Notes under the pieces: generated by a model
Database searches by the model: none
Told to the model about the DNA's origin: nothing
Seen by the model: only the letters and a program-made list of their open reading frames with translations
Source of the DNA: Streptococcus parasanguinis
GTDB lineage: Bacteria; Bacillota; Bacilli; Lactobacillales; Streptococcaceae
Assembly (NCBI RefSeq): GCF_023109675.1
Contig: NZ_JALDUR010000001.1
Coordinates: 163,097-227,096 of the forward strand
DNA: 64,000 nt
Direction: 5' to 3'
Translations under genes and position numbers: made by a program
Shown: piece by piece, positions 20,371-28,775 of the stretch
How positions within the stretch are numbered: position 1 is the stretch's first letter
Layout of the letters: each line of letters starts with the position of its first letter

Positions 20371-21084
20371 TTACATGATTCCAAGGAAGTAACGGATGAA
20401 GAAGAAGGCAAGGACAGCACCAACAAATGGAGCAGTACCTGGTACAAGAAGACCATATTGCCAGTCGTTGTTTACTTTATCTTTGATTGGCAAGATTTGG
20501 TAAGCGAAACGAGGTCCAAGGTCACGCGCTTGGTTCATCGCGAAACCTGTAGTACCACCAAGACCCATACCGATAGCCCAAACGATCAAACCAACAGTGA
20601 ATGGAAGCATTGCTTCGTTGGCATGTTCAGCAGCCATGATAGATGTCAAGAAGATAAATGTTGCGAACGCTTCGACGAAGTAGTTACGTGGAAGGTTACG
20701 GCAGTTAGGGTTTGTAGAGAAGATGTTACGGATAGCAACACCATCAATTTGACCTTCAGAAATCTTGAAGTGGTCAGCATACATAAAGTAAGCAATCAAA
20801 GCTCCAAGGAAGGCACCGATCATTTCAGCGATTGCAATTGGGAAGAATTGAGCGATTGTCAATTTACCAAGAAGGACTTTAAGCAAAGCCATTGCAGGGT
20901 TCATTGAAACGCCGCCAAAGACAAACAAGCAGACAGTGATACCGAATGCCCATGTAGTAATCGCAAATAAGTGTCCAGTTCCAGCATATTTTGTTTTCTT
21001 CAAAACGTCGTCACAGTGTACGCCAACCCCGAAGATAATCATCAAAGCTGTACTCATAACTTCTGCAAGTAATTGATGTGTCAT
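20371..21084 (-). CDS. larD: Aquaporin-family lactic acid channel (LarD-like)
   Basis: 237-aa membrane channel of the MIP/GlpF family. As the last gene of larA-larB-larC-larD it most likely passes lactic acid across the membrane, the role shown for LarD in Lactobacillus. The first half-helix motif is intact (VSMNPAMALLK). The second, normally NPARD, reads NQARDLGPR, an unusual substitution at the pore. About six membrane segments are seen. It starts 20 bases after larC, so it should be in the same transcript. Confidence 0.85.
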   Translation of the reverse strand: MTHQLLAEVMSTALMIIFGVGVHCDDVLKKTKYAGTGHLFAITTWAFGITVCLFVFGGVSMNPAMALLKVLLGKLTIAQFFPIAIAEMIGAFLGALIAYFMYADHFKISEGQIDGVAIRNIFSTNPNCRNLPRNYFVEAFATFIFLTSIMAAEHANEAMLPFTVGLIVWAIGMGLGGTTGFAMNQARDLGPRFAYQILPIKDKVNNDWQYGLLVPGTAPFVGAVLAFFFIRYFLGIM

Positions 21085-21104
21085 GTTAATAAATGTCTCC
21101 TAAA

Positions 21105-22514
21105 TTAATAAATATATTTTTGTAATTGGTGATAAACTTCTTGAATCGGCAACTGCATCTCCTTAGCAATACGCTGACAGTCTTCGTATTCAAGAGTCTT
21201 CTTAGTGATGGATCCGTACTGATTGATTTTAACCGTAACGGTACCAAATTCTGTATCGATTTGTTCAAATCGACGTTGCATGACCTTGCGGTCAACTTGT
21301 TGGTATCGAAAACCAATGGTACTGGTTTCTTTGAACAAGAGGGTTGAAAAATCTTCTAGCTGGCTAGTTTGAATCAAAAGTGTTAACTCAAAACCAGGAC
21401 GATTCTTTTTCATAACGATGCTACGATAGTAGATATCCAAAGCGCCAGCATCCAAGAACCGATTTAGAATATAAGCCAGTTGTTCTGGTGTTTGATCATC
21501 AATCGTTGTAGTTATTTCAACGATGCGATCATCGGTGTGATGGACGATGGTCGTGCTATGTGAGGAGTCTTCCATCAATAGCGAACCGCGTAAAGCATTG
21601 AATTTTCCGGTATCTCTTTTACCAAAGCCATAGCCGACACTTTGGATGGCAAAGTGGGATGGGATCGGTTCAAAGATCGGGTCCATTGCTTTCAAGAGAG
21701 CTAACCCTGTTGGGGTGATCAACTCTGTTTTGACGGTGAAGTCTTGAGTGATCGGAATGGTGGTTCCCTTTCTCAACTGCATGACAGCAGGAACTGGAAC
21801 CGGCATTTCCCCATGGGCAACTGAGATCGTCCCACTTCCCTCCGTGAGAGGAGTGGAGTAGACTGTGTCGATCCCGAGCGATTCCACTAGGATGAAAAAG
21901 CTAACGATATCGACGATCGAGTCAATGGCACCGATCTCGTGGAAATGGATCTGCTCAACAGGCATGTTGTGCACAGCTGCTTCAGCCTTTGCAATGTCAA
22001 GAAAGACTGCAAGGCTCCTATCTTTCACAAAAGGGCTCAACTGAGAAGCGACAATCAAGTCGTGGATGTCTGCATAACTGCGGGCATCCACATGGGAATG
22101 TTCATGTTCATGATCGTAATGGTGTTCATGATCGTGATGGTGTTCATGATCGTAATGGTGTTCATGATCGTGATGGTGTTCATGATCGTGATGGTGTTCA
22201 TGATCGTGATGGTGTTCGTGATCGTGATGATGTTCGTGATCGGGATGATGTTCGTGATCGTGATGATGTTCGTGATCATGATCGAAATCGCCTTCAATCC
22301 CCGTATCTTTCTCCCCGTGGTGAAGGTGAACATCAAAATCAGTTCCCCAGATAGCGCTTTTTGCGATACGATCAACATGGAGGTGGAAACCATCGACTCC
22401 CAGTTTTTCGAGTTCGGAGCGAAGCAAGGTGACGTCTCCCCCAAGGTCAACCAATAGACCATTGAGCATATCGCCACTTATTCCAGAAAAAGGTTCTAAA
22501 AATAGACTGGTCAT
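21105..22514 (-). CDS. larC: LarC, nickel insertase for the lactate racemase cofactor
   Basis: About 469 aa. LarC makes a CTP-dependent insertion of nickel into the pincer cofactor of LarA. The start [19 protein letters not shown] is chosen because ATG 22514 overlaps the larB stop by four bases (ATGA) and has AAAGGAA before it. Residues about 75-135 are a His/Asp/Glu tandem repeat (HEHHHD units), probably a nickel store. In Lactobacillus plantarum larC is two frames joined by programmed frameshifting; here it is a single uninterrupted frame with no frameshift needed. Confidence 0.92.
   Translation of the reverse strand: MTSLFLEPFSGISGDMLNGLLVDLGGDVTLLRSELEKLGVDGFHLHVDRIAKSAIWGTDFDVHLHHGEKDTGIEGDFDHDHEHHHDHEHHPDHEHHHDHEHHHDHEHHHDHEHHHDHEHHYDHEHHHDHEHHYDHEHEHSHVDARSYADIHDLIVASQLSPFVKDRSLAVFLDIAKAEAAVHNMPVEQIHFHEIGAIDSIVDIVSFFILVESLGIDTVYSTPLTEGSGTISVAHGEMPVPVPAVMQLRKGTTIPITQDFTVKTELITPTGLALLKAMDPIFEPIPSHFAIQSVGYGFGKRDTGKFNALRGSLLMEDSSHSTTIVHHTDDRIVEITTTIDDQTPEQLAYILNRFLDAGALDIYYRSIVMKKNRPGFELTLLIQTSQLEDFSTLLFKETSTIGFRYQQVDRKVMQRRFEQIDTEFGTVTVKINQYGSITKKTLEYEDCQRIAKEMQLPIQEVYHQLQKYIY
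22095..22280. repeat. 18-bp tandem repeat encoding the LarC His-rich region
   Basis: About ten imperfect copies of an 18-bp unit (plus-strand GTTCATGATCGTGATGGT type) encode repeated HEHHHD on the minus strand. Copies differ mainly at the CGTGAT/CGTAAT and ATGG/ATGA positions. Slippage by whole units would lengthen or shorten the metal-binding tract by six residues without breaking the frame. Confidence 0.85.
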
Positions 22515-23281
22515 TCGTTTTCCTTTCGATTGTGGTTGAGTCGGTTGATCATACAAGCCGAATAAGCTGCGCCAAATCCATTGTCAATATTGACGACGGT
22601 GACTCCAGAAGCACAGGAAGTCAGCATACTCATCAAAGTCGTAAGTCCTTGAAGATTGCTTCCGTATCCGATACTAGTCGGCACGGCAATCACAGGCACA
22701 TCCACAAGCCCTCCAACAACGCTGACAAGAGCTCCTTCCATTCCAGCGATGACAATGACCACGCTGGCTTTTTGGATCTCATCTAAGCGTCTAAAGAGGC
22801 GATGAATACCGGCAACCCCTACGTCATAGATCCGGTGGACCGCGTGGCCAAAAGTCTCTGCAGTTACAGCAGCCTCTTCGGCAACAGGGACATCACTAGT
22901 CCCTGCCGTCACAACGGCAATGTAGTGCTCCGCATCCACCTCTTCTTTTTTAGAGTTGAGAACGAAGCAGCGAGCTTCTGGATAATAATGGCCGTTAGGA
23001 AAGAGCTGAGAAAGAGCCTCTCCCTTTTGGAGAGAGACCCTAGTTGCAAGGATCGGCAATTCTTTTTGTAAGAGGAATTGCATGATGCCTTCCATTTGCT
23101 CAACTGTCTTTCCTTCGCCGAAGATGACTTCAGGGAAGCCATTGCGACGTTGCCGGTCAGTATCAATTGCTGCATACCCTAGTTCTTTCACACCGTTAAT
23201 TTGCTCCAGTGCATCCTCTACAGAGAGATGGCCAGCTTGCAAGTCACGGAGTGTTTGTTCTAGATTTGGTTGAAAATCCAT
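22511..23281 (-). CDS. larB: LarB, pyridinium-3,5-biscarboxylic acid mononucleotide synthase
   Basis: 256-aa carboxylase/hydrolase that starts the nickel-pincer cofactor from nicotinic acid adenine dinucleotide. The C-terminal two-thirds resembles PurE-type AIR carboxylases ([38 protein letters not shown] segments). The start is 8 bases after larA, and the stop overlaps larC by four bases. Gene order and length match lar operons of lactobacilli. Confidence 0.93.
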   Translation of the reverse strand: MDFQPNLEQTLRDLQAGHLSVEDALEQINGVKELGYAAIDTDRQRRNGFPEVIFGEGKTVEQMEGIMQFLLQKELPILATRVSLQKGEALSQLFPNGHYYPEARCFVLNSKKEEVDAEHYIAVVTAGTSDVPVAEEAAVTAETFGHAVHRIYDVGVAGIHRLFRRLDEIQKASVVIVIAGMEGALVSVVGGLVDVPVIAVPTSIGYGSNLQGLTTLMSMLTSCASGVTVVNIDNGFGAAYSACMINRLNHNRKENE

Positions 23282-23289
23282 GGTAGATT

Positions 23290-24564
23290 CTATTCAACAA
23301 CGACAGAAAGTCCGTCGCGGATAACTGTTACTTTCGCATCTTTTCCTTCACGAGCGAAGGCTTTTTCAAGCGCTTCGTCAAATGAAGTTGCAAGTTCCAT
23401 GTGCATACCTGTGATCAAAGCAGGATCGACAAGGTCAGATACAAAGATAACATGGTGGTGTACCAAAATACGAGCCAAGATTTGAGAAGTCCATTGGTCT
23501 GGAACAGTTTCCAAACGAGGTGTATTGATAGCTTGTTCCAAGAAATCTTTTGGATCTTTGACGTCAGCAAGGTTACGATAGAATCCTTCTCCACCGTGAC
23601 CATCTGCACATCCAGCTACCATGATGATTGTTCCGCCTTCTTTGTTAGAAGCTTCGGCTGCAGTCATCCCTTTAACAGCTTGGTAGATGTTTTGGTCAAG
23701 TGGGAAACCACCGTTTGTTGAAATTGTGATGTCGCTTTCGATCTTAGACACACGTGCCAAGTCTGCAACGAAGTCACAACCAACTTTGTGGGCTTCAACC
23801 ATGTCCCCAGCGAAAGATCCGATGATGTGTTTTTCGCCGTCCAATACAACGTTGACGATGAAGGCCAAGTTTGCAGTACGAGCAGCGTAAAGCATATCTT
23901 CGTGGATTGGGTTGTGGTCAAGGTTACCAGTACGTGCCTTATCAGAATTGATGAAGTCACCTGAGTGGTTCGCCATGATAGTTTTGTATGATGCGATACC
24001 TGGAAGGACTGATTTACGTCCGCCTGAGAATCCAGCAAAGAAGTGAGATTCGATGAATCCTTCTGCTAGCAACAAGTCAGCTTCAGCAGCGATCTTGTTG
24101 ATGATACAATCACCACCTGAAGGAAGTTGACCGATTTTAACCATGTCGTCGTCGTTTGTTGAAATGTGCATAACGATTTCTTCATTGTCAACGATTTCTT
24201 GGCCGTATTTGTTGATCAATTCTTCACGAGTTGAAGGACGGTGGAAACCAGTAGCAACCAAGATACGCACGCGTGCATCAGGGTTAACTGAGCGAATACG
24301 ACGCAAAATGATTGGAGTGATGATGTGAGAAGGAACGGGACGAGTGTGGTCAGAACTGATCAACACGATGTCTTTTTTGCCTTTAGCAAGTTCTTCCAAA
24401 GTAGGGCTGCCGATAGGGTTGTCCATTGAACGTTCAACAGTTTCTTCTTCAGACAGTGGGTTATGGAAGTTTTCCGCCTTAGACTCTAACAATCCTGCAA
24501 AGTTTTCATCTGGAATCTTTGCAACAATCGTCTTTTTGTCGTACGGTAATTTAATTTCTACCAT
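23290..24564 (-). CDS. larA: Nickel-dependent lactate racemase LarA
   Basis: 424-aa enzyme that interconverts L- and D-lactate with the nickel-pincer nucleotide. Residues matching the L. plantarum active site can be seen: His in VATGFHRP, His in [10 protein letters not shown], the cofactor-binding Lys in GGRKSVLPG, and His in [20 protein letters not shown] is also typical. It is the first gene of the leftward operon. The GGAGATC ribosome binding site precedes ATG 24564. Expression is probably switched on by LarR in response to lactate. Confidence 0.95.
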   Translation of the reverse strand: MVEIKLPYDKKTIVAKIPDENFAGLLESKAENFHNPLSEEETVERSMDNPIGSPTLEELAKGKKDIVLISSDHTRPVPSHIITPIILRRIRSVNPDARVRILVATGFHRPSTREELINKYGQEIVDNEEIVMHISTNDDDMVKIGQLPSGGDCIINKIAAEADLLLAEGFIESHFFAGFSGGRKSVLPGIASYKTIMANHSGDFINSDKARTGNLDHNPIHEDMLYAARTANLAFIVNVVLDGEKHIIGSFAGDMVEAHKVGCDFVADLARVSKIESDITISTNGGFPLDQNIYQAVKGMTAAEASNKEGGTIIMVAGCADGHGGEGFYRNLADVKDPKDFLEQAINTPRLETVPDQWTSQILARILVHHHVIFVSDLVDPALITGMHMELATSFDEALEKAFAREGKDAKVTVIRDGLSVVVE

Positions 24565-24591
24565 TATTGCGATCTCCTTTATTAATACTGA

Positions 24592-24645
24592 TACTTATAG
24601 TATAATTCTTTTTCAAAAGAGGTGTGTACGATTTGTTGTTAACAA
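24592..24645. promoter_or_regulatory. larA promoter and candidate LarR operator
   Basis: On the minus strand a TATACT -10 (24604-24599) has no good -35. The perfect palindrome TTGTTAACAA (24636-24645) is centred about 48 bp before the expected start, the kind of position used by Crp/Fnr activators. It lies in the 159-bp gap between divergent larA and larR. Binding by LarR is inferred from position. Confidence 0.5.
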
Positions 24646-24723
24646 ATGACAACATAAAAAAATATAAACAGGTGTATCATTAGTGTGATTTCAAGAAAGA
24701 GCAGATGGGGAGGAAAAACCGTC

Positions 24724-25389
24724 GTGAATTCAGAATTTTTAGTGAAATTTTTGGAAGAGAGGCGAACGCCGATCGTCAAGAAAAAATACCATAGTTACCT
24801 CTCCTATCGTGGGATCAAAGAGGATTACATCTACATCTTGAAAGAAGGTGTGGTCAAGACCAGTGTCATCATGCGTGATGGACGTGAGTTTAACTTTTCC
24901 TATCTAAAAGCCATTGACATTGTCTCTTTGATTCGTGATGAGGTATCCAACTATACAGACTCACCTTTCAATGTGCGAGTGGAGACAGAAGAAGCAAGTT
25001 TTTATCGCATTCCTCGGGTCAAGTTTTGGAATTTTGTCAAAGAGCAAAAAGAGCTGCAGGACTATGTGAGGGACTATTATCGTAATAAACTGTCTGAAAG
25101 TATGGAGTCTCAGCAGTATATGATGATGAATGGTAAAAAAGGGGCGGTTTGTTTTCATTTGCAAAAACTAAGCAGTTTGTTTGGTGTGGAGCAAGAAGAC
25201 GGCGTCTTGATTGATTTCAACATTACCAATGAAGATATTGCCGGTTTTTGTGGGATTTCGACGCGAAACAGTGTCAATCGCATTCTCAATGAATTAAAAC
25301 GAGAAGGTGTTTTGGATATTCGACAGCAAAAGATCGTGATTTTGGATAATGAACGGATTGAAGAATTTATCGGAAGGGAGCTATTCTAA
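24724..25389 (+). CDS. larR: LarR, Crp/Fnr-family regulator of lactate racemization
   Basis: About 221-aa cyclic-nucleotide-type regulator: an N-terminal beta-roll (to about residue 110) and a C-terminal winged helix with NITNEDIAGFCGISTRNSVNRIL as its helix-turn-helix. No Fnr-type cysteine cluster is seen. GTG 24724 is preferred over GTG 24685 because GGGGAGGA lies 10 bases before it. It is divergent from larA and co-transcribed with larE, whose ATG follows one base after its stop. It would activate lar genes according to lactate isomer balance, as shown for LarR in L. plantarum. Confidence 0.87.
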   Translation: MNSEFLVKFLEERRTPIVKKKYHSYLSYRGIKEDYIYILKEGVVKTSVIMRDGREFNFSYLKAIDIVSLIRDEVSNYTDSPFNVRVETEEASFYRIPRVKFWNFVKEQKELQDYVRDYYRNKLSESMESQQYMMMNGKKGAVCFHLQKLSSLFGVEQEDGVLIDFNITNEDIAGFCGISTRNSVNRILNELKREGVLDIRQQKIVILDNERIEEFIGRELF

Positions 25390-25390
25390 G

Positions 25391-26239
25391 ATGGCAACAG
25401 AAGCACAAACCAGAAAAGAAAAAGAAGAAAAATTACAAGATATTTTACGAAAAATCGGAAAGGTAGCCGTTACCTATTCAGGTGGGATTGACAGTTCTTA
25501 TCTCTTGAAGGTGGCCTTAGATACCTTGGGACCTGACAATGTTATTGCGGCCGTCGTGAACTCTGAGATGTTTTCAAATGAAGAGTTCGATCTAGCGCTC
25601 GACTTGGCTGATCAGCTAGGAGCACCTGTGCTTGGTCTGGAAATGAGAGAATTGAGTGATCCACGGATTGCTGCCAATACGCCCAATATTTGGTATTACA
25701 CCAAACAATTGATGTACCAAACTATTAAGGATTCAGTTACAGAACTGGGCTTTAAGCAATTGGTGGACGGCAATATTATGGATGATATCGACGATTTTCG
25801 CCCTGGTATCAAGGCTCGGGACGAAGCGGGTGTCCGCAGTGTCTTGCAAGAAGCCGGCCTCTATAAGACAGAAATTCGTCAATTGGCCAAGGAAAGAGGG
25901 GTCTCCAATTGGAATAAGGTGCCATCTTGTAGCGTTGCCTCACGCTTCCCATACGGAGTGAAAATCACTTCAGAAAATGTACAACGGGTTTTTGAAGGGG
26001 AAGAGTTCCTTGTAGGACTTGGCTTTGAGCAAGCCCGTGTGCGTGTGCATGGAGACTTGGCGCGCATCGAAGTGGAAAAAGACCACCTGCTTAAAGCCAT
26101 CCAACTGCATGACAAGATCAATGACTACATGAAAAAAATCGGATTTACCTATGTAGCCTTGGATTTGGCTGGATATAAGTACGGCCGGATGAATGATGCA
26201 TTGGATGAAAAAACAAAAGAAAAAATTATGGCAGGTTAA
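25391..26239 (+). CDS. larE: LarE, sulfur transferase for the nickel-pincer cofactor
   Basis: 282-aa ATP-dependent enzyme of the PP-loop family that sulfurates the pincer precursor. The PP-loop is VTYSGGIDSSYLLKVAL (about residues 25-41). The expected cysteine region reads VPSCSVASRFPYG, whereas relatives usually have a CLASR-type run, so the Cys appears one position earlier. ATG 25391 follows larR directly; upstream in-frame starts lie inside larR. It is divergent from larABCD, a common variant of lar loci. Confidence 0.9.
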   Translation: MATEAQTRKEKEEKLQDILRKIGKVAVTYSGGIDSSYLLKVALDTLGPDNVIAAVVNSEMFSNEEFDLALDLADQLGAPVLGLEMRELSDPRIAANTPNIWYYTKQLMYQTIKDSVTELGFKQLVDGNIMDDIDDFRPGIKARDEAGVRSVLQEAGLYKTEIRQLAKERGVSNWNKVPSCSVASRFPYGVKITSENVQRVFEGEEFLVGLGFEQARVRVHGDLARIEVEKDHLLKAIQLHDKINDYMKKIGFTYVALDLAGYKYGRMNDALDEKTKEKIMAG

Positions 26240-26242
26240 GCA

Positions 26243-26767
26243 ATGAAGGAAGTGATAAAGTTCTGGTTTGAAGAGTTGAAGCCAGAGGATTGGTTCAAAA
26301 AATCAGACGCACTGGATCAAGAAATGCGCGTGCGCTTTGAAGAACTTTACTGGAAGGCCAGTCGTGGAGAATTGTTCAGCTGGCGCACTTCCGCCCAAGG
26401 GCGCTTGGCAGAGATTTTGCTTTTGGACCAAATTCCTCGGAATATTTTTCGAGGGACGGCCCAAGCCTTTATGACCGATTCGCTTGCCTTGGTCTTGGCC
26501 CAAGAAGGCCTAACACAAGCTCAAGAATTACCAGTTGTACAAAGAGGCTTTTTCTACATGCCCTTTATGCATTCGGAATCTTTAACCATTCATGAAGAAG
26601 CTCTGCGCCTATTTGATCAACCGGGCTTAGAAAAGCGTTTGAAGTATGAGAAGATGCACATGGACATTCTTCAACAATTTGGGCGTTATCCACATCGGAA
26701 TGCCATCTTAGGACGGCCTTCGACCAAGGAAGAAGAGGAGTATTTGAAAGAACATTCTGGCTTTTAA
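26243..26767 (+). CDS. DUF924 family protein
   Basis: 174 aa, starting 3 bases after larE, so probably transcribed with it. The family signature is clear: VIKFWFEELKPEDWFKKS at the N-terminus, LLLDQIPRNIFRG (about residues 60-72), FFYMPFMHSE and GRYPHRNAILGR near the C-terminus. DUF924 proteins are tetratricopeptide-like helical proteins with no established biochemical role. It is the last clearly chromosomal gene before the accessory region. Confidence 0.85.
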   Translation: MKEVIKFWFEELKPEDWFKKSDALDQEMRVRFEELYWKASRGELFSWRTSAQGRLAEILLLDQIPRNIFRGTAQAFMTDSLALVLAQEGLTQAQELPVVQRGFFYMPFMHSESLTIHEEALRLFDQPGLEKRLKYEKMHMDILQQFGRYPHRNAILGRPSTKEEEEYLKEHSGF

Positions 26768-26884
26768 GGGAAGATGAGGCCCACAGATTTCAAAACTCTT
26801 TTCTCTCTTCATGAAATTGCCTGAAACAGCAGGCATGATGTCAGAGTTCCCTCACCTAGGCTTTTCCAAGCGTCTAAAAAATGG

Positions 26885-26956
26885 TATAATGAACTGTAAA
26901 TTTCACAATTTGGAAGGAATGTTATTGCTATGATGAATATGCAAGACTTAATTTAA
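26885..26956 (+). pseudogene. 5' remnant of ebfC/ybaB at the left junction of the accessory region
   Basis: A TATAAT (26885-26890), the ribosome binding site GGAAGGAA and the codons MMNMQ (from ATG 26930) look like the start of a streptococcal ebfC (YbaB, nucleoid-associated protein). The frame then ends at DLI-stop (26956), exactly where the 363-bp repeat begins. The rest of ebfC is not found in the window. Only five codons support the identity, so it is inferred; insertion into or next to ebfC is the simplest reading. Confidence 0.45.
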
Positions 26957-27306
26957 GATTCTTTAAGCCTTGTTATCCATAGAAATGTTGATTTTAAAGG
27001 ATTTAGTCTGCGACATAATTAACAATTTTTAGATGTATTACACTATATTGGACAGTAAATGGACAGTGACAGAGTGTTTGAAGGAGAGAAGAAGAGGCCT
27101 AAGGGTCTCTTTTTATATAATATGATTGTATTATTACGAAAAGTTTAGAAGGTGGTAAATCGGATATTCAATAAAGAGTTCCCTCTGGCTTTCGGAAAAC
27201 TCATTTTCAAATAAATAATTTGCTTGTTCTTTATATCCTAATATACAAGCTGTAGCGTATCGGATTTCAACTGCACTGTGATTCATTAAAGATAAAAGAT
27301 AGTTAT
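26945..27306. repeat. 363-bp direct repeat, left copy (element end)
   Basis: Matches 48120-48483 in the same orientation, with scattered differences in the first half and near identity in the last 190 bases. It begins with GACTTAATTTAAGATTCT and contains GGACAGTAAATGGACAGTGA, a hairpin with T-run, and the last 58 codons of the DUF4365 gene. It flanks 21 kb of accessory DNA with its partner, like the ends of two related elements set side by side. Confidence 0.85.
27134..27306 (-). pseudogene. 3' fragment of the DUF4365 gene
   Basis: Copy of the last 58 or so codons of the gene at 48311-50068, with the same stop context. It is cut at AGATAGTTAT (27297-27306), after which the sequence changes to the CGGTAGGAGAGAGA leader otherwise found before the Thoeris genes. 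It has no start and cannot make a working protein. Confidence 0.8.
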
Positions 27307-27320
27307 CGGTAGGAGAGAGA
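27299..27320 (+). repeat. Third copy of the Thoeris-gene leader/recombination-like sequence
   Basis: ATAGTTATCGGTAGGAGAGA here matches the leaders of thsB (36181 on) and thsA (38492 on, minus strand), but no defence gene follows; AGCTTTG comes next. It is joined on its left to the DUF4365 fragment at the shared octamer ATAGTTAT. Confidence 0.7.
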
Positions 27321-27432
27321 AGCTTTGATATATCACTATAATAATTTTAGTGCATTTTAAATATAACGTATTTGAATTATTTTATAAATCGTGATAAAAT
27401 ACAATTAGCAGTAATAGACTGGAGGAAATAGA

Positions 27433-28305
27433 GTGGGAAGCTTATTAGCTACTAGGATTAAGAGTAGAAGAAAAGAATTGAAATTATCTCAAAAAGAATT
27501 GGCAGAAGGCATTTGTAAGCAAGGTCAAATTAGTCGTTTGGAGAACGGAGAATATACACCGGGTTCAGAATTATTGCATCAACTGGCTAAAAAACTCAAT
27601 GTTAGTATGGATTATTTTTTTGACGAACAAATTTTGAATGAGAGTACAGAGCTTATTGATTTTAAAAAAATATCTAAAACGTTCATTACTCAAAGAAATT
27701 ATGAATCTTTGAAATATATCTATGATTTAGAGAAAAAAAAATCTCATCGCTTATCATTGTCAGATAAAATATATCTGGAATGGATAGCTTCATTGGTTGA
27801 GTTTTACGTTCACGATAGAAGAGAGCTAGCAATAGAGCGGTTAGAAAAGGCATTAAAATCAACTCATAAGACAGATATAAACTACCTTCAAATTTCCAAT
27901 ACGCTTTTTAATTTCTACTATGATACAGATAGCCTAGCTAAGTTTGATACGATGAAGGAAGAATTGACCACTCATTTGCAGCAATTGTCTTTAAATACAA
28001 TAGAGGAACTGGAGCTGTCCGTAAAATTTAACTACAATCTTAGTCGTTATTTTTGGCTACAAAACAATACGGAATCAGCTATTAAACAAATAACTGCCAC
28101 TATAAAACTATGTCAAGATTATCGAACAACTTATTTATTAGCTGATTCATTTGTGTTGTTGGGAAATCTAAGTCAAAACTTTTCAGAAAGAACGACGGTT
28201 AAAACCTACTTTGAGACTGCACATTTTTTGTATAAGCAAATTGAAGATAATACAGAGAAGGCTCTGGCAATGGAGCACTATATCTCTGATAAATTTAAAA
28301 ATTAG
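27433..28305 (+). CDS. Tpr/PlcR-type peptide-responsive transcriptional regulator (XRE + TPR)
   Basis: 290 aa. It has an N-terminal XRE helix-turn-helix (KELKLSQKELAEGICKQGQI, about residues 14-33) and then helical TPR-like repeats to the end, as in PlcR and pneumococcal TprA, which bind imported signalling peptides. A small secreted-peptide gene follows at 28460 and a RiPP-like cluster after it, so it most likely controls that cluster by quorum sensing. It resembles the second regulator at 50407-51270 along its whole length. Start is the GTG at 27433 after GGAGGAAATAGA. Confidence 0.85.
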   Translation: MGSLLATRIKSRRKELKLSQKELAEGICKQGQISRLENGEYTPGSELLHQLAKKLNVSMDYFFDEQILNESTELIDFKKISKTFITQRNYESLKYIYDLEKKKSHRLSLSDKIYLEWIASLVEFYVHDRRELAIERLEKALKSTHKTDINYLQISNTLFNFYYDTDSLAKFDTMKEELTTHLQQLSLNTIEELELSVKFNYNLSRYFWLQNNTESAIKQITATIKLCQDYRTTYLLADSFVLLGNLSQNFSERTTVKTYFETAHFLYKQIEDNTEKALAMEHYISDKFKN

Positions 28306-28401
28306 ATATTGGAACGATGCTCACGGGTATCGTTTTTTTGCTATCGTTATATACAAAAAAAGTATAAAAAAAAAAAGTATAAAAAAGGTTTATAAAAAAT
28401 A

Positions 28402-28430
28402 TTGACATAAAAATTTTTTAGTGCTAAAAT
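28402..28430 (+). promoter_or_regulatory. Promoter of the Phr-like peptide gene
   Basis: TTGACA (28402-28407) and TAAAAT (28425-28430), spacer 17 bp. It lies 30 bases before the peptide start, likely the target of the regulator upstream. An AT-rich hairpin-free region precedes it. Confidence 0.65.
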
Positions 28431-28459
28431 AAATCTATCAAAATTTAAAGGAGATTCTT

Positions 28460-28597
28460 ATGAAGAAGTTTTTAAAGAAACTCATTGTCATGTCTTTGTT
28501 GGGAGGATTGATTTTAGCTGTTGGTAAAGGTGGAACAAATAAACCGAAACCAATGAATGAGATTGACCCTGGCCCAGCGAATACTTACACGAGATAG
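28460..28597 (+). CDS. Phr-like signalling pre-peptide (45 aa)
   Basis: Short gene with a good ribosome binding site (AAAGGAG) and a secretion-type N-terminus (MKKFLKKLIVMSLLGGLILA), followed by a polar tail GKGGTNKPKPMNEIDPGPAN and TYTR. It has its own promoter and lies directly after the Tpr-type regulator, as phrA does beside tprA. The mature peptide is probably cut from the C-terminal part, but the processed form cannot be predicted. It could also be a second peptide product of the cluster. Confidence 0.65.
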   Translation: MKKFLKKLIVMSLLGGLILAVGKGGTNKPKPMNEIDPGPANTYTR

Positions 28598-28662
28598 TCT
28601 CGAAAGAGTTTTATAAATTATTTTGTAAACATGTTTAAATAATATTTAGAAAGGAGTCAGAA

Positions 28663-28716
28663 ATGATTGTAGAAGAAAAAGAAACTCGTGAATCAACTCG
28701 TCGTACTGTACTTTAA
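28663..28716 (+). CDS. Putative RiPP precursor peptide, 17 aa
   Basis: ATG 28663 with a strong AAAGGAG site encodes MIVEEKETRESTRRTVL. It sits between the signalling peptide and a ThiF/MccB-like enzyme, and a perfect hairpin terminator lies between it and the enzyme, the usual arrangement for making excess precursor. Microcin C precursors are similarly tiny (7 aa) and are modified by a ThiF-like MccB at their C-terminal Asn. Here the C-terminal residue is Leu, so the chemistry would differ. It is too short to judge by homology; the context carries the call. Confidence 0.6.
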   Translation: MIVEEKETRESTRRTVL

Positions 28717-28735
28717 TATTGTAAGATATGTATCG

Positions 28736-28767
28736 GTATCCTAAGTTCTGTCTTAGGATACTTTTTT
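28736..28767 (+). terminator. Attenuator-type hairpin between precursor and ThiF gene
   Basis: A perfect 10-bp stem (GTATCCTAAG with CTTAGGATAC, loop TTCTGT) is followed by six T residues. The ribosome binding site of the ThiF gene begins right after it, so only read-through would express the enzymes. Confidence 0.85.
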
Positions 28768-28775
28768 GGAGGAAC

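Noticed and set aside
22095..22280. Regular 18-bp repeats that could be mistaken for a CRISPR array
   Set aside because: Repeats are contiguous with no spacers, and encode the in-frame His-rich tract of LarC.
21939..22477. Plus-strand and alternate-frame open frames across the LarC repeat
   Set aside because: They are periodic shadows of the His-rich tract (repeated MVFMIV or HDRDGV units) without ribosome binding sites.
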